Counted from the stretch's first letter, positions 25,216-38,060 are shown. The stretch is 64,000 nt of DNA from Cymodocea nodosa (GCA_036874045.1 CM072339.1:13523501-13587500); one strand, 5' to 3'. The notes: generated by a model from the letters alone, not told the origin. Made by a program: numbers and translations.

Positions 25216-25387
25216 CTTACCTTAGATTTTTCAACCTATTTGATTTTAAATAGTTTAAAACTTTAAAACAACTTGAGCCTTAAATCAAGAAAGTTAAACG
25301 TATGCTTAGATATTAATTTCTATTTAAAAACAAGGAAGGTAGAATAAGTAATGATATTAAGTAAGTTGGTATCGATTTTATAACAAA

Positions 25388-25399
25388 GCTCTAATACCA
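25388..25399 (-). other. Primer binding site (tRNA-iMet type) of the family A element
   Basis: The minus strand reads TGGTATTAGAGC two bases inside the 5' LTR end, close to the canonical TGGTATCAGAGC that pairs with initiator methionine tRNA. Confidence 0.85.
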
Positions 25400-25719
25400 C
25401 TTGTAGGATCGTATGGCTACACAAGAGGGGGGTGAATTGTGTTTTTCAATATTTTTGAATATAATTGAAACTTTAAAACTCAAAAACAAGTCGAGACACT
25501 GTTTTCATAAAATCATTTTTATTCAAGGTTTCAATTACAATATACAATTCCATTCTCCTTAGAAATTGTAGATGCAATTATATATCGATACCATGTTTCA
25601 TCTATACAATTTCATAACTACAAACAAAGAAAACTAATTTGCAAAATTTAAAACATTTCTCCCTATTTGAGATCTTTCTTCTTCTTCTTCTCCTTTTTCT
25701 TCTTCAGCAATTCTTCAAT

Positions 25720-27769
25720 AGTGCAATCAGTTTATTTAAGAATATAGTACTTTATTCCAGAGCCAAGCATATCGAGATCAGACATCATTTTCTAAGAGAT
25801 CATGTGAAAAAAGGGAACATCTCACTCAAGTTCGTGCCAACAGAAAATCAACTTGCAAATATTTTCACCAAACCTTTAAATGAATCAACTTTTAATCATA
25901 TTAGAAAAAATCTAGGCATATGTTCATTACAAGATCTTTAAATACTTTTATTCATTCTTCCTCAAGCTCACCATATGGGAGCTTGCTTTTTGCTAACTTG
26001 TATTCATGCAAGACATATTAGATATCAGTCTTACAGTTGTCACCTTTTTATATAATGACAAAAAGGGGGAGAAGAATATGGGAATTAGAGAAAAAATATA
26101 GAAACTTAAAGTATTTCCAATACAAATAGAAAGAGAAGTATTCAAAGGGGGAAGAAAAACTCAGCACACAGATAGGGGGAGAAGACAACACAAAGTCAGG
26201 GGGAGGAATCTCACCATTATAGTATATTCATTGTAAATCCTTGTTTTACTTAGTTTCTGTGTGACTGAATGTATAGAAATAATCTAGGGAGTGAAATACA
26301 TGTAAATAAATGTAAAGGATTTTGTCATTATCAAAAAGGGGGAGATTGTTAGTACTCGAGTACTTTGATAATGCAAAACCTAAGTAAGGAAACATATTGT
26401 ATTTCACAGATAAGTTAGTGCAGCAAAAGATCAGAAGGAAGACAAACAAGTTGTAGTTAATTCTAGAATATGCTACTATAAAGCTACAGAAAATCAGATA
26501 GTTTCAGGCTTATGTATCCAAAAGAAAGTTAATCTTCGGTGAGTTACAGAACTAAGTATTTGAAGAATTAATTTAAAACAGCAGTAGTATTGTCAGACAG
26601 TTAGAAGAATAACTATCCGTAATCATAAAGCCTTCAAAGAGTTGTGTAAGGCAGTTGGTTGAATGATCGGAAAGTTAAGAATCGGAAAGTTAGAAAGGCT
26701 AACTATCCGAAACTTAAGTCATTCAATTAATCACGTGTAGAAATCTAGAACAAAAGCTTAAAAGACTTTTCGAAAAGTTAGAAAGATAACTATCCGAAAT
26801 TTGAAGGATTTCAGTGAGTTATAGGTATAACTATCTGAAACTTAGATTATCCTATTACGCACGTGCAGAATTAAAGAGACAGTAGTCAGAAGCTTAAAAG
26901 GAAAAATTAGAGAGTTACTATAGTTAACTATTCGGAAGTCAAGAGCTTTTCAGTAAGTTAAAACTACAAGTCTCTGATCACTAGACACCTCACGTGAGCA
27001 ACTTAAAATCCTCACGTGACACATACAACAAGATGTAAGTGAAGGTTCGGTAAGTTATAGAAGCTCTTCGATGAGTTATTCATATAACCATCCAAAAATT
27101 AAAGGAAATCGGAAGGTTACTTACTGAACATCAGACAGAACGGTAACTTACCATATTTAGGTCTGATTATTTTGCAAGTACTACAGAATACATTCGTTGA
27201 AAGAAAAATATGATCGTTATACCTTTTGGTATAAATATAAGAAGATTAAGAGAAGAATAGAAAGAATGATCATACATTATACAATGAGCTACACTTAATT
27301 CCAGATACACTCTCAACTCTACAAACAGTCAAGTATACTCTTGAAGATTCACTACAGAAAAGCTCCGTTTGCCAAAACTCTGATAGAAAAATTCAAAGCT
27401 GTTGGTTTGTGAGTTTCAACCTAAAAACTCATTGTTGGTTGAGAGCTTCAACCTGAAAGCTCGAGAAAGAAAGGTTGGTTATTGAGCTTATACTTGAAAG
27501 CTCTAAGTGTTGGTTCTTGCTTCAACTTGAAAGCAAGTGTTGTAAGTATTTGAATACTTAGTGAAGCCCAAGTGTATCTTGGGGGTGGACTAGCCAAGTT
27601 GGTGAACCACCTAAAAAATTACTGTGTTAATTTCTTCTTACTAGTTTGCTTACATTTAACTCATCTCATCTCATTGTTTTGTTGAATCATTCGAATCTAA
27701 GTGAAAAGATTTAAAAAGTACACACCTTCACCATTCACCCCTCCTCTAGTGAGCCTATCAATCCTAACA
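25720..27769 (+). mobile_element. Sirevirus family B 3' fragment inserted in the family A LTR
   Basis: Opens inside copia RNase H (SRAKHIEIRHHFLRDHV; PTENQLANIFTKPL at 25760-25880). It continues through a 3' noncoding part with GGGGGAG tracts near 26070, 26148, 26175 and 26200, and ends with an LTR (26347-27769). No 5' part is present, so this is not a complete insertion. Confidence 0.85.
26347..27769 (+). repeat. Family B LTR (copy B1)
   Basis: Starts TGTTAGTACTCGAGTACTTT directly after the tract AAAAAGGGGGAGA and ends ATCAATCCTAACA. Contains CACGTG near 26732, 26861, 26992 and 27013 and many AACTATCCGAAA or CGGAAAGTTAG motifs. The tail CCCCTCCTCTAGTGAG matches the tails of the other Sirevirus LTRs here. 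Confidence 0.88.
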
Positions 27770-28455
27770 CTCCATAGTGTTACGATAACTCAACGAACTA
27801 TCTTCGTTGTATTACGATAACTCAACGAACTAGCAATAAACAAAAGTTTTTAGAATAAGAATTTTACCACGTGCAAAAATAACAATTTAAGTTTATAACG
27901 CTAACCTATCGTGTTGCCTTAGTGTTCAATATAGCAACTCAACGCGTTTAGTTATGTTAACTTAATGAGTTAAACATGTGCACCTCACGTGATACAATAT
28001 AACATTCGTAACTTATAATTTCACCACGTGTACAACAATAACTTAAGGAGTTCGTCTCTTCTTTTACTCACTAACTTAACGAGTTCTCATGTGACCTATT
28101 TTAACCTTTAAGCCTCTAACTTAACGAGTTCTCACGTGATCTCTATACGAACAAAACTCTAACTTAACGAGTTGTCTAAACGTGCACTGTTCATGATACA
28201 GAAAATATAACTTTAAAAACATATCATGCTTTCAATAAAAACACACATTAACTTAACGTTTAGTTAAATGAGAAATTAGTGCAACGAAACAACTAGTTAT
28301 TAACTTAATATAATTTCAGATCCAATACAGACAAGTATTTATATCAGTAAGCTTTTTTCTGTATTAATTGATAATTTTAATTTATTTTCACAAGCAATAG
28401 TAATTGAGCAAATATGATTATTTTCATTCAGCATACATCATCAAAACAAATTACT

Positions 28456-28460
<5 letters not shown>

Positions 28461-28498
<38 letters not shown>

Positions 28499-28540
28499 AT
28501 AATAATATAATATAATATATATATATATTATTATTATTAA
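28461..28540. repeat. TA-rich microsatellite
   Basis: A (TA)n run followed by TAA/TTA-type repeats, directly against the family A element. It may have been the integration target. Confidence 0.9.
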
Positions 28541-29346
28541 TATATTTGAATATCATAGCAATTTGACCAAAAGAAATCATTGGTCTAACTGAAGTAAGGA
28601 ATATATAAACTTTTATTTATGTGTTTTTGCTCAGTAAAACTGAGAGAAACTATAGGTTTTACCGAAGCAAAAGAATAGAAAAAGAAAGAAAAATTTTGTT
28701 TTGGCAACATCAAAAAAATCCATCAGTCCGACCGAAGCTAAAAGAAAAAGTTTTATATTAAGTATAATTCTTGGTTCAACTGAAGTATAGTATTAATTTA
28801 GCCTATTGTCTAAGAAAATTTGCCGGTTCTATTGAAGAAAAATCTTAGTTCTTCCAAAATTAAGAAAACTAGAAAACCAAGAGTCAGTCAGACTAGAGAT
28901 TCTTCGGTTTTGACCGAATAATAATAAATAAATAAATAAAAATTATATTTACATTATTTTATTAGATATAACTTTTCGAGAAATCTATTAAGTTAAGCTT
29001 AACTCAACGAACTTACTCCATTAAGTCTAAGGTAAGTGCACAAACTTATTCCATTGAATTAACTGTAACTCAATGGAGTACTAAACGTAAGTCCATGAAC
29101 TTAGTCTATGGAGTTAACATGTAACTCCACGGAGTAGTAAGTGAGAGAAGTGAATGGTTACATGAGAAATAACTCGATTACCTGCCAAAAATATAGGATT
29201 TATTTAACTTAAACTTAGGATTGAGGGCATTATCCATTGAAATCATATAGCACTTAGAACAGTAAAAATCAATTTTGTTCTGTTCCACAACACCACGAAG
29301 CTAAAGGTGGCATAGAATTGGTGGGATGAAATTGACACCACAGAGT
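28541..29346. other. LTR-like sequence of unknown family with two motif arrays
   Basis: No coding frame. 28560-28920 holds repeated variants of GGTCNNACCGAAG (near 28580, 28655, 28722, 28770, 28823, 28905). 28980-29120 holds variants of AACTCAACGAACTTA and ACTCCACGGAG. It looks like part of another LTR, but its ends are not visible. Confidence 0.5.
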
Positions 29347-31111
29347 TGTTAGGACTGTAAGACATCACTAGAGGGGGGTGAATGGTGAACTAAGTGTATT
29401 TTAAACTCTTTCTAACTTAATTAACCAATTTGATTAATCAGTTTGCACAAGTATTAAATAGATGTGTAAACATGCACAACGGAAATATAAACAAGAAACA
29501 CAAGGGAATTTTAGGTGGTTCACCAACTAGGCTAGTCCACCCCCAAGGATCACTTGGGCTTCACTAAGTGTCTCAACACTTACATATACTTGCTTTCAAG
29601 TCGAAGCAAGAACAAACCATTCACTTGAGCTTTCTGGCCGTAGCTCTAACAAACCATTTAGAAGTTTTCAAGTATAAACTTCAATAAACCAATACTTAGA
29701 AGTTTTCAAATATAAACTTCAGAAAACCAACCTCTTGAGTTTTTAGGTTGAAACTCAAACCAACTACTTGAAGCTTTCAGGTTGAAGCCACAAACCAAAT
29801 GATCCTTCTTGGATCAGATTTTTAGCGTACTTAGAGAGTTTTGAGAATCTTCTTTTGAATTCTGCTTTCAACTTATTCTTTGTTGCGTTTAATCTGAATT
29901 GACCTTTCTTCTGTGACAGTAGTTGATCTATAATGTATACTATATTTCTATATGTGATTGTATATGTAATCTCACTTGTTAGCTCTACTGAATATTGAAT
30001 GATCTATTTGTATTTATGCTTGTAAGTCCAACGATCATGTTTTCTCTTCAACGGATTGATTATGTTGTACTTGCTAAGTTTGCAGGTCCAAATATGGTAA
30101 GTTACCATTTAGAAGGGTGTTTCAAGATAACCTTCTAATTTCCTTTGATTTTCGGATGGTTAGCTATGTAACTCTCTGAAGGATAGCCGTAACTCACCGA
30201 AAATCTACTTAAGTTCTTTTGTCTATGTCACGTGGGATTTTAAGTCATACATGTGAGGTGTCTTAAGTTCGAATACTTGTAGTTGTAACTTACTAAATTG
30301 TTTTTGACTTTCGAATAGTTAGCTACAGTAAACTTCCGATTTTCTTCAAAGCTTTCGACTGTAGTTTGCCTATTTCAGTATGTTCATAATAGAATGACTT
30401 AGATAGTTCATTCTGTAACCTTTCGAAACTTCTAATTTTTCGAATAATTAGCTTTCTAACTTTCTAAAAAATTCTTTTAAGCTTCTGTTTGAATTTCTAC
30501 ATGTGAGTAATTAAATGATTTAAGTTTTGGATAGTTAGCCTTCCTAACTTTTCGATTTCCTTGAATTTCTAGATAGTTAGTTTTCCTAACCTTCCAAAAG
30601 TCTTTTAAGCTTCCGTCTAGATTTTTACACGTGAGTAATTTAATGACTTAAGTTTTAGATAGTTATCCTTCCTAACTTTCCAATCTCTTGGATAGTTAGT
30701 GTCTTAACTCTTCGATCATTCAACTAACTATCTTTCAAACTCTCTAAAGGCCTTGTATTTTCGGATAGTTATCTTTCTAAATATTCGACAGTGTTTCTGC
30801 TACTTTAAAATAACTCTTTAGATACGTAAGTCTTTAACTCACTGAAAATTCATTTCTTTTAGATACTTAAGCTAGGTAACCTTCTAACTTTCCGAAGGTG
30901 TTGTTGCTGCTTATTAAACTAACTCATTAGATACTTAAGTCTTTAACTCACCGAAAAATACTATTTTTCTCTAGTAGTAAGTTTTGAATTAATTGTATCT
31001 ATTTATTTGCCTTCTGATCTTCAGTTTACTGAATTGTCTTGTGACACCTATGAAATATAATTTATTTCCTCACATTGATTTTTACATTATCAAAATCTAG
31101 AGGTCCTTTCA
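29347..31111 (-). repeat. Family B 3' LTR (copy B2)
   Basis: In plus-strand view TGTTAGGACTGTAAGACATC opens it. It ends at 31111, against ATCTCCCCCTTTTTGATAAT, the inverted polypurine tract. The GAGGGGGGTGAATGG block marks the LTR tail. Many TTTCGGATAGTTA and CACGTG-like motifs lie inside. Confidence 0.85.
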
Positions 31112-32700
31112 ATCTCCCCCTTTTTGATAATGGCAAAAACCTTACAATATTTTACATGTATTTCACTCCCTAGATTGTTTCTATACAGAGAATCACACAA
31201 AGCATAAGTAAAACAAAGATTTACAATGAATACAATATAATGGAGTTAATTTCTCCCTCTGTCTGTGTGTTGGGAAATTCAAGACTGTAAATTCCATATT
31301 CTTCTATGTAATTCTTGTTATTCTTCTCCCCCTTTTGTCATTAGATAAAAGGAGTTCGACAATTTTCTTTCCTTTGAAATCTTCTTTTACTGCCATATTT
31401 CTCCCCTTTTTGTCAAATATCAATTTCCTGATTACCTTAATTCTATCTAATATCAAATGTTGAAAGAATCAATCTCTTCGAATACCAATTTTGATTTTGC
31501 ATCAAATATCAATTGTCTATGTGTTGATATCAATTGTTGAGATATTTTCATAATTGCAATCTGTTTTCTTCTTTCCCTTTGATGTTGTACTGATTTTCTT
31601 CTTTCTTATTCAAGCACAACATCAATTGAAGTATCAATTTTCTGATTGTCTCAATCCTTGTCTGATATCAATTGTTAATATATCAATTTTTGAGAAGTCA
31701 GTAATTACTCTCTTGATTTGTGGTATTCCTTCCTTCGTCTTGTTTGTTTAATGTATCATTTGTAAAAACTGAAAATAGCGAAATGTCAATTGTTAGTGTA
31801 GCAATTTATAATTATGTAGTTAATATTTGTAGTTACTACCACATGCTCTCCCCCTATCTGTATGGAGGTTTTTTGATTTTGAATAATAAGCTATAGGCTC
31901 TCCCCCTATATGCGTGCCTTTTTTATAAACTTTCTTTTTGAACCAAAGCAACATTCCGAATTTCAGAGAATAGTAGGTTCTCCCCCTACTTATATGCTTT
32001 TCCTTGCAAACAAATTTGTTGCACTTGTTTTGCAAAATGTCATTCATGATACCAACTAAACTAGGTACCAATTGTTGATCTCAAAAACATCATAAATGAT
32101 TCTCGATCATTTAGCTTTTGATTCCTAACCATTTATCTTCTCTTAAATCTTTATTTCAAGAGGTTCTTTCAATTTTTCAAAAGATAATTTGAAGACTGTA
32201 ATCTAGCTATTGCAAATTTTACTTTTCCTTTCCTGATAAATCTGATTTCCTTACTTCTATATTTATCCATCCTAGCTCATGTAGATCTTATTTCTTTTAA
32301 AAAACATGATTCAATCATTGATGCCACTTTGATACTAATTGTTAATTTTAGAATATCATAACTAATTTCCAATTGTTTAGCTTCTTAAATTGTCTCTTCA
32401 AGAGATTCTTTCACTCATATGTAGAAAACAATTTGAGATTGTAGTCTAACTATTGCTTTCTTTTCTGTATGCTTATTTCTAATTGCTGTAGATTTTGCTT
32501 TCCTTGAATATCATGATTTTAGGTAAATTTTCCACTCAACCTATGTGTAGCACTTTCTACTAATTTATGGTGCATCCTATAATACCAAATAGTTGCTCTC
32601 ATAACTGATACTCAAATTTTCAGCCCCTTTTCTAATTGATCATTCCATTGATCTTTAGATTTTAGTCATTTGCAGATAATAAATTGAAACTGTAAACTAG
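31112..32700 (-). other. Family B 3' noncoding region with at least six polypurine tracts
   Basis: Plus-strand CTCCCC(C) tracts occur at about 31114, 31326, 31401, 31848, 31900 and 31980. Repeated TATCAATTGTT(A/G) words lie between about 31440 and 31800. No coding frame is convincing; the frame 31820-32071 overlaps the tracts. Confidence 0.7.
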
Positions 32701-33353
32701 CTGCTCTCCTTGAATAATACAATCCTACAAATCAAACAGGAATAGATTTTGGTACCCATACTTTCTCAGGTCCATAAGTGTTAGTCTTGACAACATTTAA
32801 TTTATTACCTTTTGGCAGCCACATTGATCCAAATCTTCTTTTGATAACAAACATTGTAGTGTCATCTCTATAAGATCGAATAACACCATCACAGTAGGGT
32901 ATTTCCTATTGAGTAGCATACCCTAGGCCAAATCTATTTGAACTATGTCTTTGTGAACCAATGATTTTATTTAATCCATTTTGTCCATTGGTAAACTTAT
33001 GCATAGTATTTTTCAAATCAGTAATTTCAGATTTTAGATTTTCATTTTCATTTATCAATTCATCATTATTACATTTTCTATTTTCAACATGCAAATTTTC
33101 AAGTTCAGCATAGGCATCTTTTAAACATGTAGTCAAATGCTTAACTTCATTTTTATAATTTTTGCATTTGGCATATAAGCTATCAACAATAGACAAAAGA
33201 ATGTTTACATCTAAATTATCATTGTCTACATCAGAATCACTTTCAGATGAAGTGGAACATACCTCTTGTGCTGTATAGCATACGTTTACTGATACCTCTT
33301 CATCTGAACTGGATGAATTACTAGAAGAACTACTATCATCCCAAGTAGCCTTC
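32701..33353 (-). mobile_element. Family B gag, C-terminal part
   Basis: Acidic Ser-rich stretch (SSSSNSSSSDEEVSVN), then a coiled coil (ENENLKSEITDLKN), then basic sequence ending near LPKGNKL and VWVPKSIPV at about 32820-32745. This is the usual tail of Sirevirus gag. Broken. Confidence 0.75.
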
Positions 33354-35094
33354 TGTAGGATCGTATGGCTACACAAGAGGGGGGTGAATTGTGTATTTTT
33401 AATATTTTCTGAAATATAATTGAAACTTTAAAACTCAAAAACAAGTCGAGACATTGTTTTCATAAAATCATTTTTATTCAAGGTTTCAATTACAATATAC
33501 AATTCAATTCTCCTCAGAAATTGTAGATGCAATTATATTTCGATACCATGTATCATCTAAACAATTTCATAACTACAAACAAAGAAAACTAATATGCGGA
33601 ATTTAAAACATTTCTCCCTGTTTGAGATCTTTCTTCTTCTTCTTTCTTCTTCTTTAGCAATTCTTCAGTGACGAATATCTTGTCTTTTCATGCTTCATTG
33701 AATTTGCTTTCTTCTGATACTTCAAATCTTCAGTGACATAAATCTGACCTTTTCTACTTCACTGAATTTTCTTCCACTTGAGAGATTTTCCCCGAGAAGG
33801 TGTTTTTGATCCTAAAAAAGATTTTTCTTTTGGTGTGTAGGGATGGTTCGATCCTTGAAAAGATTTTTCGTTTTGTGTGCAAGGATGGTTTGATCAACGA
33901 GAACTCTATGCCTTTTATGCTGTATCTTCATTTCATGCATATCCTCCACGTTTAATCACTACCAATTTTCCACTTCTCCATGTCTTTTCTTTTTCCTTCA
34001 TCGAAACACACACATTCCAACCCACGTTTATATTTCGAATTTCCTATAATCATTAGTCTTGGATCTCTGAAAAATTTCCTGCAAAATAAACTTTCTCGTC
34101 CAAAAGTTTTTCATCAGTGTAATAAGAAGTCGTTACTTTAATGTTAACTAAACGAGTAACACAAGTATATATATATAACTTAACATTTCTAACTTAACGA
34201 GTTCACCATGTGCCATTTCACGTGACAAGTAATGTAGCTAACTCAACGAACTAAGTCCGTGGTGTTATGCTATCTCAACGAACCAACTTAACCTTTCTTT
34301 CGGAAGGTTAAACGATAACTCACCGAAAACAGTTTAAGTTTTGGATGTAAGTTACCGAAAAACTCTTTATATTATAAAACTAGTGAGACACGTGTTAAGA
34401 CCTGAAAACATGACTTAAGTTACCTTTCAGATAGTTACGACTGTAAGTCTCCGAAAAACTTTAACTCACCGATTCAGTAATAAACAAATATTTTTATAAT
34501 AAGAATTTTACCACGTGCAAAAATAACAACTTAAGTTTATAACGCTAACCTAACGCATTGCCTTAGTGTTCAATATAGCAACTCAACGCATTTAGTTATA
34601 TTAACTTAACGAGTTAAACATGTGCACCTCACGTGATACAATACAACATTCGTAACTTATAATTTCACCACGTGTATAACACTAACTTAACGAGTTCGTC
34701 TCTTCTTTTACTCACTAACTTAACGAGTTATCACGTAACCTATTTTAACCTTTAAGTCTCTAACTTAACGAGTTCTCACGTGACCTCTATACAAATAAAA
34801 CTCTAACTTAACGAGTTGTCTAAACGTGCACTGTTCATGATATAGAAGATATAACTTTAAAACATATCATGCTTTTCAATAAAAACACACGTTAACTTAA
34901 CGTTTAGCTAAATGAGAAATTAATGCAATGAAACGACTAGTTATTAACTTCAGATCCAATACAGACAAGTATTTATATCAGTAAGCTTTTTCTGTATTAA
35001 TTGATGATTTTAATTTCTTTTCACAAGCAATAGTAATTGAGCAAATATGATTATTTTCATTTAGCACACATCATCAAAACAAAAATACTCAACA
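33354..35094 (-). repeat. Solo LTR of family A with CCTTC target duplication, inside family B gag
   Basis: In plus-strand view it runs from TGTAGGATCGTATGGCTACA to AATACTCAACA. The flanks 33349-33353 and 35095-35099 are both CCTTC. It interrupts the gag of the family B element near its zinc-knuckle region, so it is younger than that element. Confidence 0.93.
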
Positions 35095-36000
35095 CCTTCA
35101 ATGCCATTTTCTTTTATAGCTCTTCTTCTTCTTCATTTCTTTTTCTTCTTCTAGTTGCAGTGGACAATCAGGTTGTATATGTCCCTACTTTTTACATTTA
35201 AAGTACACTAGAGCACTACTTTTTAATGTGCTAGCTTTATTCTTTTTCTTCATCTATTTTCTGAATTTTCTAGCCAATAGCACAACTTCATCTTGATATG
35301 AACTTTGAAGTTCTTGAGTTGATGAGAAGGTCAGCTCTTTCTTCATTTCTGTTTTCTTTTCAGCACCTCCTTCCTCATCTTTCCATTCTTTCATTTGAAC
35401 TTCATAGGCTAGTAGATTGTCCATCAGATCCTCTATTGAGTATTTGTTGAGGTCTTTAGAATCTTGTACTGATGTGGACTTTTGCTTCCATTCCATAGTT
35501 AAGCTCCTAAGAATTTTCTGCACCTATTCACAGATAGAAAATTCCTTTCCTAAACCTTTTAAACCATTAATAATCTCAATAAATCTAGAAAACATATCAA
35601 TTATGCTTTCATTATCATCTATCTTAAATAGTTCTAATTTTCTCAATAGAATGCTAATTTTTGTGTCTTTCACTTGGCTGATTCTTTCAAAGGTTATTTG
35701 AAGAGTGTTCCAAGCCTCATGAGTAGATTTACAAGCTGAAACTTTATTGTATTGTTCAGTAGATAAAGCACAATAAATAATGTTCAGCCCCCGAGCATCC
35801 ATTTGGATGATTCTCTCATCCTCCTCAGTCTAATCATTCTTATGACTGGGTGGAATAGGTGTTCCTAGAACCACCATTTTTCAGAGACTCACATCTAAGC
35901 TCCTAAGGAAACATTCCATCTTGTTTTACCAGTAATTATATTTAATACCATCAAATAGGGGAGGACGATGGATGTTTTGACCCTCTCTATGAAAAGATGT
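35095..36000 (-). mobile_element. Family B gag, N-terminal part
   Basis: Reads typical copia gag: LNIIYCALSTEQYNKVSACK, DMFSRFIEIINGLKGLGKEF, ILRSLTMEWKQK. It resembles the family A gag at 24658-25215. Zinc-knuckle remains lie near 35150-35210. Broken in a few places. Confidence 0.82.
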
Positions 36001-36041
36001 CATGATCTTAGATGATTAAATCTATAAGAAGAGATCAACTA

Positions 36042-36053
36042 GCTTTGATACCA
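36042..36053 (-). other. Primer binding site (tRNA-iMet type) of the family B element
   Basis: The minus strand reads TGGTATCAAAGC two bases from the LTR edge, one base off the canonical Sirevirus PBS. Confidence 0.8.
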
Positions 36054-36068
36054 ATTGTTAAGACCGTA

Positions 36069-38050
36069 TCAGTCATAGTCCACCCTATTGCTTCTTTATA
36101 AGTTTTTACTACATCTTTTAATTTAGCAATTTGATCCTCTTTTAAATCTGAAGCAATAATGATTGGACATGTTCGTTTTTCTTCCAGAAATATATAGGTT
36201 AATTCAGGAGGTAAAAGTTTTAATTCTAAATGTTGCCCATCAGAAGCTAGAGCTCCTAATCAAACATCATCATTTTCTAAATTAATTTCTTCCTGATCTC
36301 CTTCTATATTTATGCTTTCACTTTCTTCTAAAGTTTCAGAATTTAGTTGTCTATTTAATTCTTCTTGAATCACATCATCTAGCATATCTCCTTCATCCTC
36401 TAAAAAGTCTATAGTATATAAGGACATTTCTAACTCCTCAAACTTTTCTGGTTTGAAAATGTTTAATTGAGTATCCTCATTACCATATACTTCATTACTC
36501 CAATTTTATAATTTATAACAGCCCCTGATGTTGCTAAGAATGGCCTTCCCAAGATTAAAGATGTATCACGATTTTTATGCTTAATTTGTTGGGAATCCAA
36601 AATTACAATATCAATAGAATATATGAAGTTTTTGATTTTAATTAAGACATCCTCTATTTTTCCTCTAGGGTATCTTATACTTCTATCAGCTAATTGAATA
36701 ACAGTCTTAGTAGAGATTAAGCCTTCTAATCCTAAGGATGCAAATATATCACTTGACATAACATTTATACCTGCACCTAGGTCTATTAAGGTTCTTTTTA
36801 GCATGATATTTCCTATGGTGCATGATATAACAAGAATTCCAGGATCAGATAACTTTTTAGGAATTTGTGGCAGAAATAAGGAACTACTTTGCTCAGCTAA
36901 AAAGACTTTCCTTAAAACTTTTCGCTCTCTTTTCTTAGTACACCAATCCTTAAGAAATTTAGCATAAGGTAGCATTTTCTGCAATAAGTCTAACAAAGGA
37001 ATGTTAACTTGTACTTTTTCAAAAATTTCTCTAATTTTTTCTTATTTTTCAGGAAATGTTTGTTGTAATCTTTCAGGATAGGGTGCTAATGATTGTGATT
37101 TACAAGATTCTTTTTCTTTCATTTGATTTGTTTAATCATTTTTAGTCTCATTTTCAAATTCAGATTTTTCTTCTTTGATTTCTATATTTTCAGATATTAC
37201 ATTCTCATTATCATTTTGATTTTTGTTCTTATCCACCTTCATATTACTTTCTTTTTGAATTCTTGGTGGTATATCAATTCCAGATCTTAATGTTATACAT
37301 ACATCTTCTAGATTTTCGTTACTTTCATAATGTTCTTGTATTTCATTTTCGTGATTATGATCTTCAACTGTTTTTAGTTTTAAATTGCATTCTTTAAATT
37401 CTATTGCATTGGTATTTTCTTTTTTCTATATGTCTTGCAAATTATGTAGATTTGTAACATTAAAGTTTTCATTTGTGTTTTCTTGTTGCGTAACTTGTAA
37501 TTTCATTGTAAATTCATCCAATGCTTTTAATTTTTTTTCCAGATCATCTAATCTCATTGCATTCAATTTTTGATCAATTTTCATTATAGTTTTTTCAATT
37601 TCGTAAATGACATCAATTTTAGGTTATGAATATTCTTCTCTATAGTTTAATTGGTTGACTTCTTGTTGCTGTCACATATATTGTTCCAGTTTGTCCATGT
37701 TTTGCTCTAAGCTACGCTCTAGTCTGTCATACCTATCCTAAACTTCCTTGTCTCTCAACATATTACACATTCTAAACTAACCATTAGTTGGGTAAACTAT
37801 AGGATTCTCATACTCAACTCTATTATATTGAAGATAATTCATTTGTTGTTCATGTGATCTAGCCATCTGCAACCATCTCAGTTTCAAATAATCAGAAATG
37901 TCGTGACCTTCCAAATTGCAGAATTCACATATGCTAACTATAGGTTTCAGAAATCTTTGAGCATAAGCATATGTCATATTCTCGATTATAGAAGAAAACA
38001 CACAACACTTCTCTTGCTATTAAAACAAAACAGCACTCACAATTACTTAG
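36069..38050 (-). mobile_element. Ty3/gypsy family C gag C-terminus and protease (Athila/Tat-like)
   Basis: 36463-36996 reads a gypsy retropepsin region: PYAKFLKDWCTKKR, then TLIDLGAGINVMS (active-site region), QLADRSIRYPRGKIEDVLI and LILGRPFLATSGAVIN. Downstream at 36070-36250 it reads into the start of RT (LELKLLPPELTYIFLEEK; KEAIGWTMTD). 37777-38001 holds the gag part with a knuckle-like CEFCNLEGHDISD. Broken in several places. It abuts the family B element where RT would continue. Confidence 0.82.
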
Positions 38051-38060
38051 CTTCTCAATC

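Larger units (their letters stand above)
14814..28460 (-). mobile_element. Ty1/copia Sirevirus element, family A, with both LTRs and nested insertions
   Basis: Order on the minus strand: 5' LTR (28460-25402), tRNA-iMet-type PBS, gag, protease, integrase, RT part, a gypsy-derived segment, an env-position coding region, polypurine tracts, 3' LTR (16521-14814). Integrase before RT marks Ty1/copia; large coiled-coil gag, repeated polypurine tracts and an extra 3' coding region mark Sirevirus. The flanks 14809-14813 and 28461-28465 are both ATATA, compatible with a 5-bp target duplication, although one side is a TA repeat. The element is broken, with roughly ten or more interruptions plus nested insertions. 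About ten to twelve differences in the first 260 bases of the LTRs suggest an age of one to a few million years at usual plant rates. Confidence 0.88.
25402..28460 (-). repeat. Family A 5' LTR, interrupted by a family B fragment
   Basis: Two pieces of family A LTR (25402-25719 and 27770-28460) flank a family B fragment. The outer end reads ACTCAATA instead of ACTCAACA and abuts a TA microsatellite. Similarity to the 3' LTR is high in the retained parts. Confidence 0.85.
29347..36068 (-). mobile_element. Sirevirus family B element, gag-bearing, no pol seen
   Basis: On the minus strand: PBS at 36053-36042, gag (36000-35095 and 33353-32700), then directly a long 3' noncoding part with many polypurine tracts, and the 3' LTR (31111-29347). 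Integrase and RT are not found, so this looks like a non-autonomous derivative. Only a few bases of a 5' LTR (TGTTAAGACCGTA) remain, next to gypsy gag-pol DNA. A family A solo LTR interrupts gag. Broken, several interruptions. Confidence 0.8.

Noticed and set aside
31440-31800. CRISPR-like or tandem array from repeated TATCAATTGTT words
   Set aside because: The repeats are short, irregularly spaced and AT-rich, and this is plant nuclear DNA.
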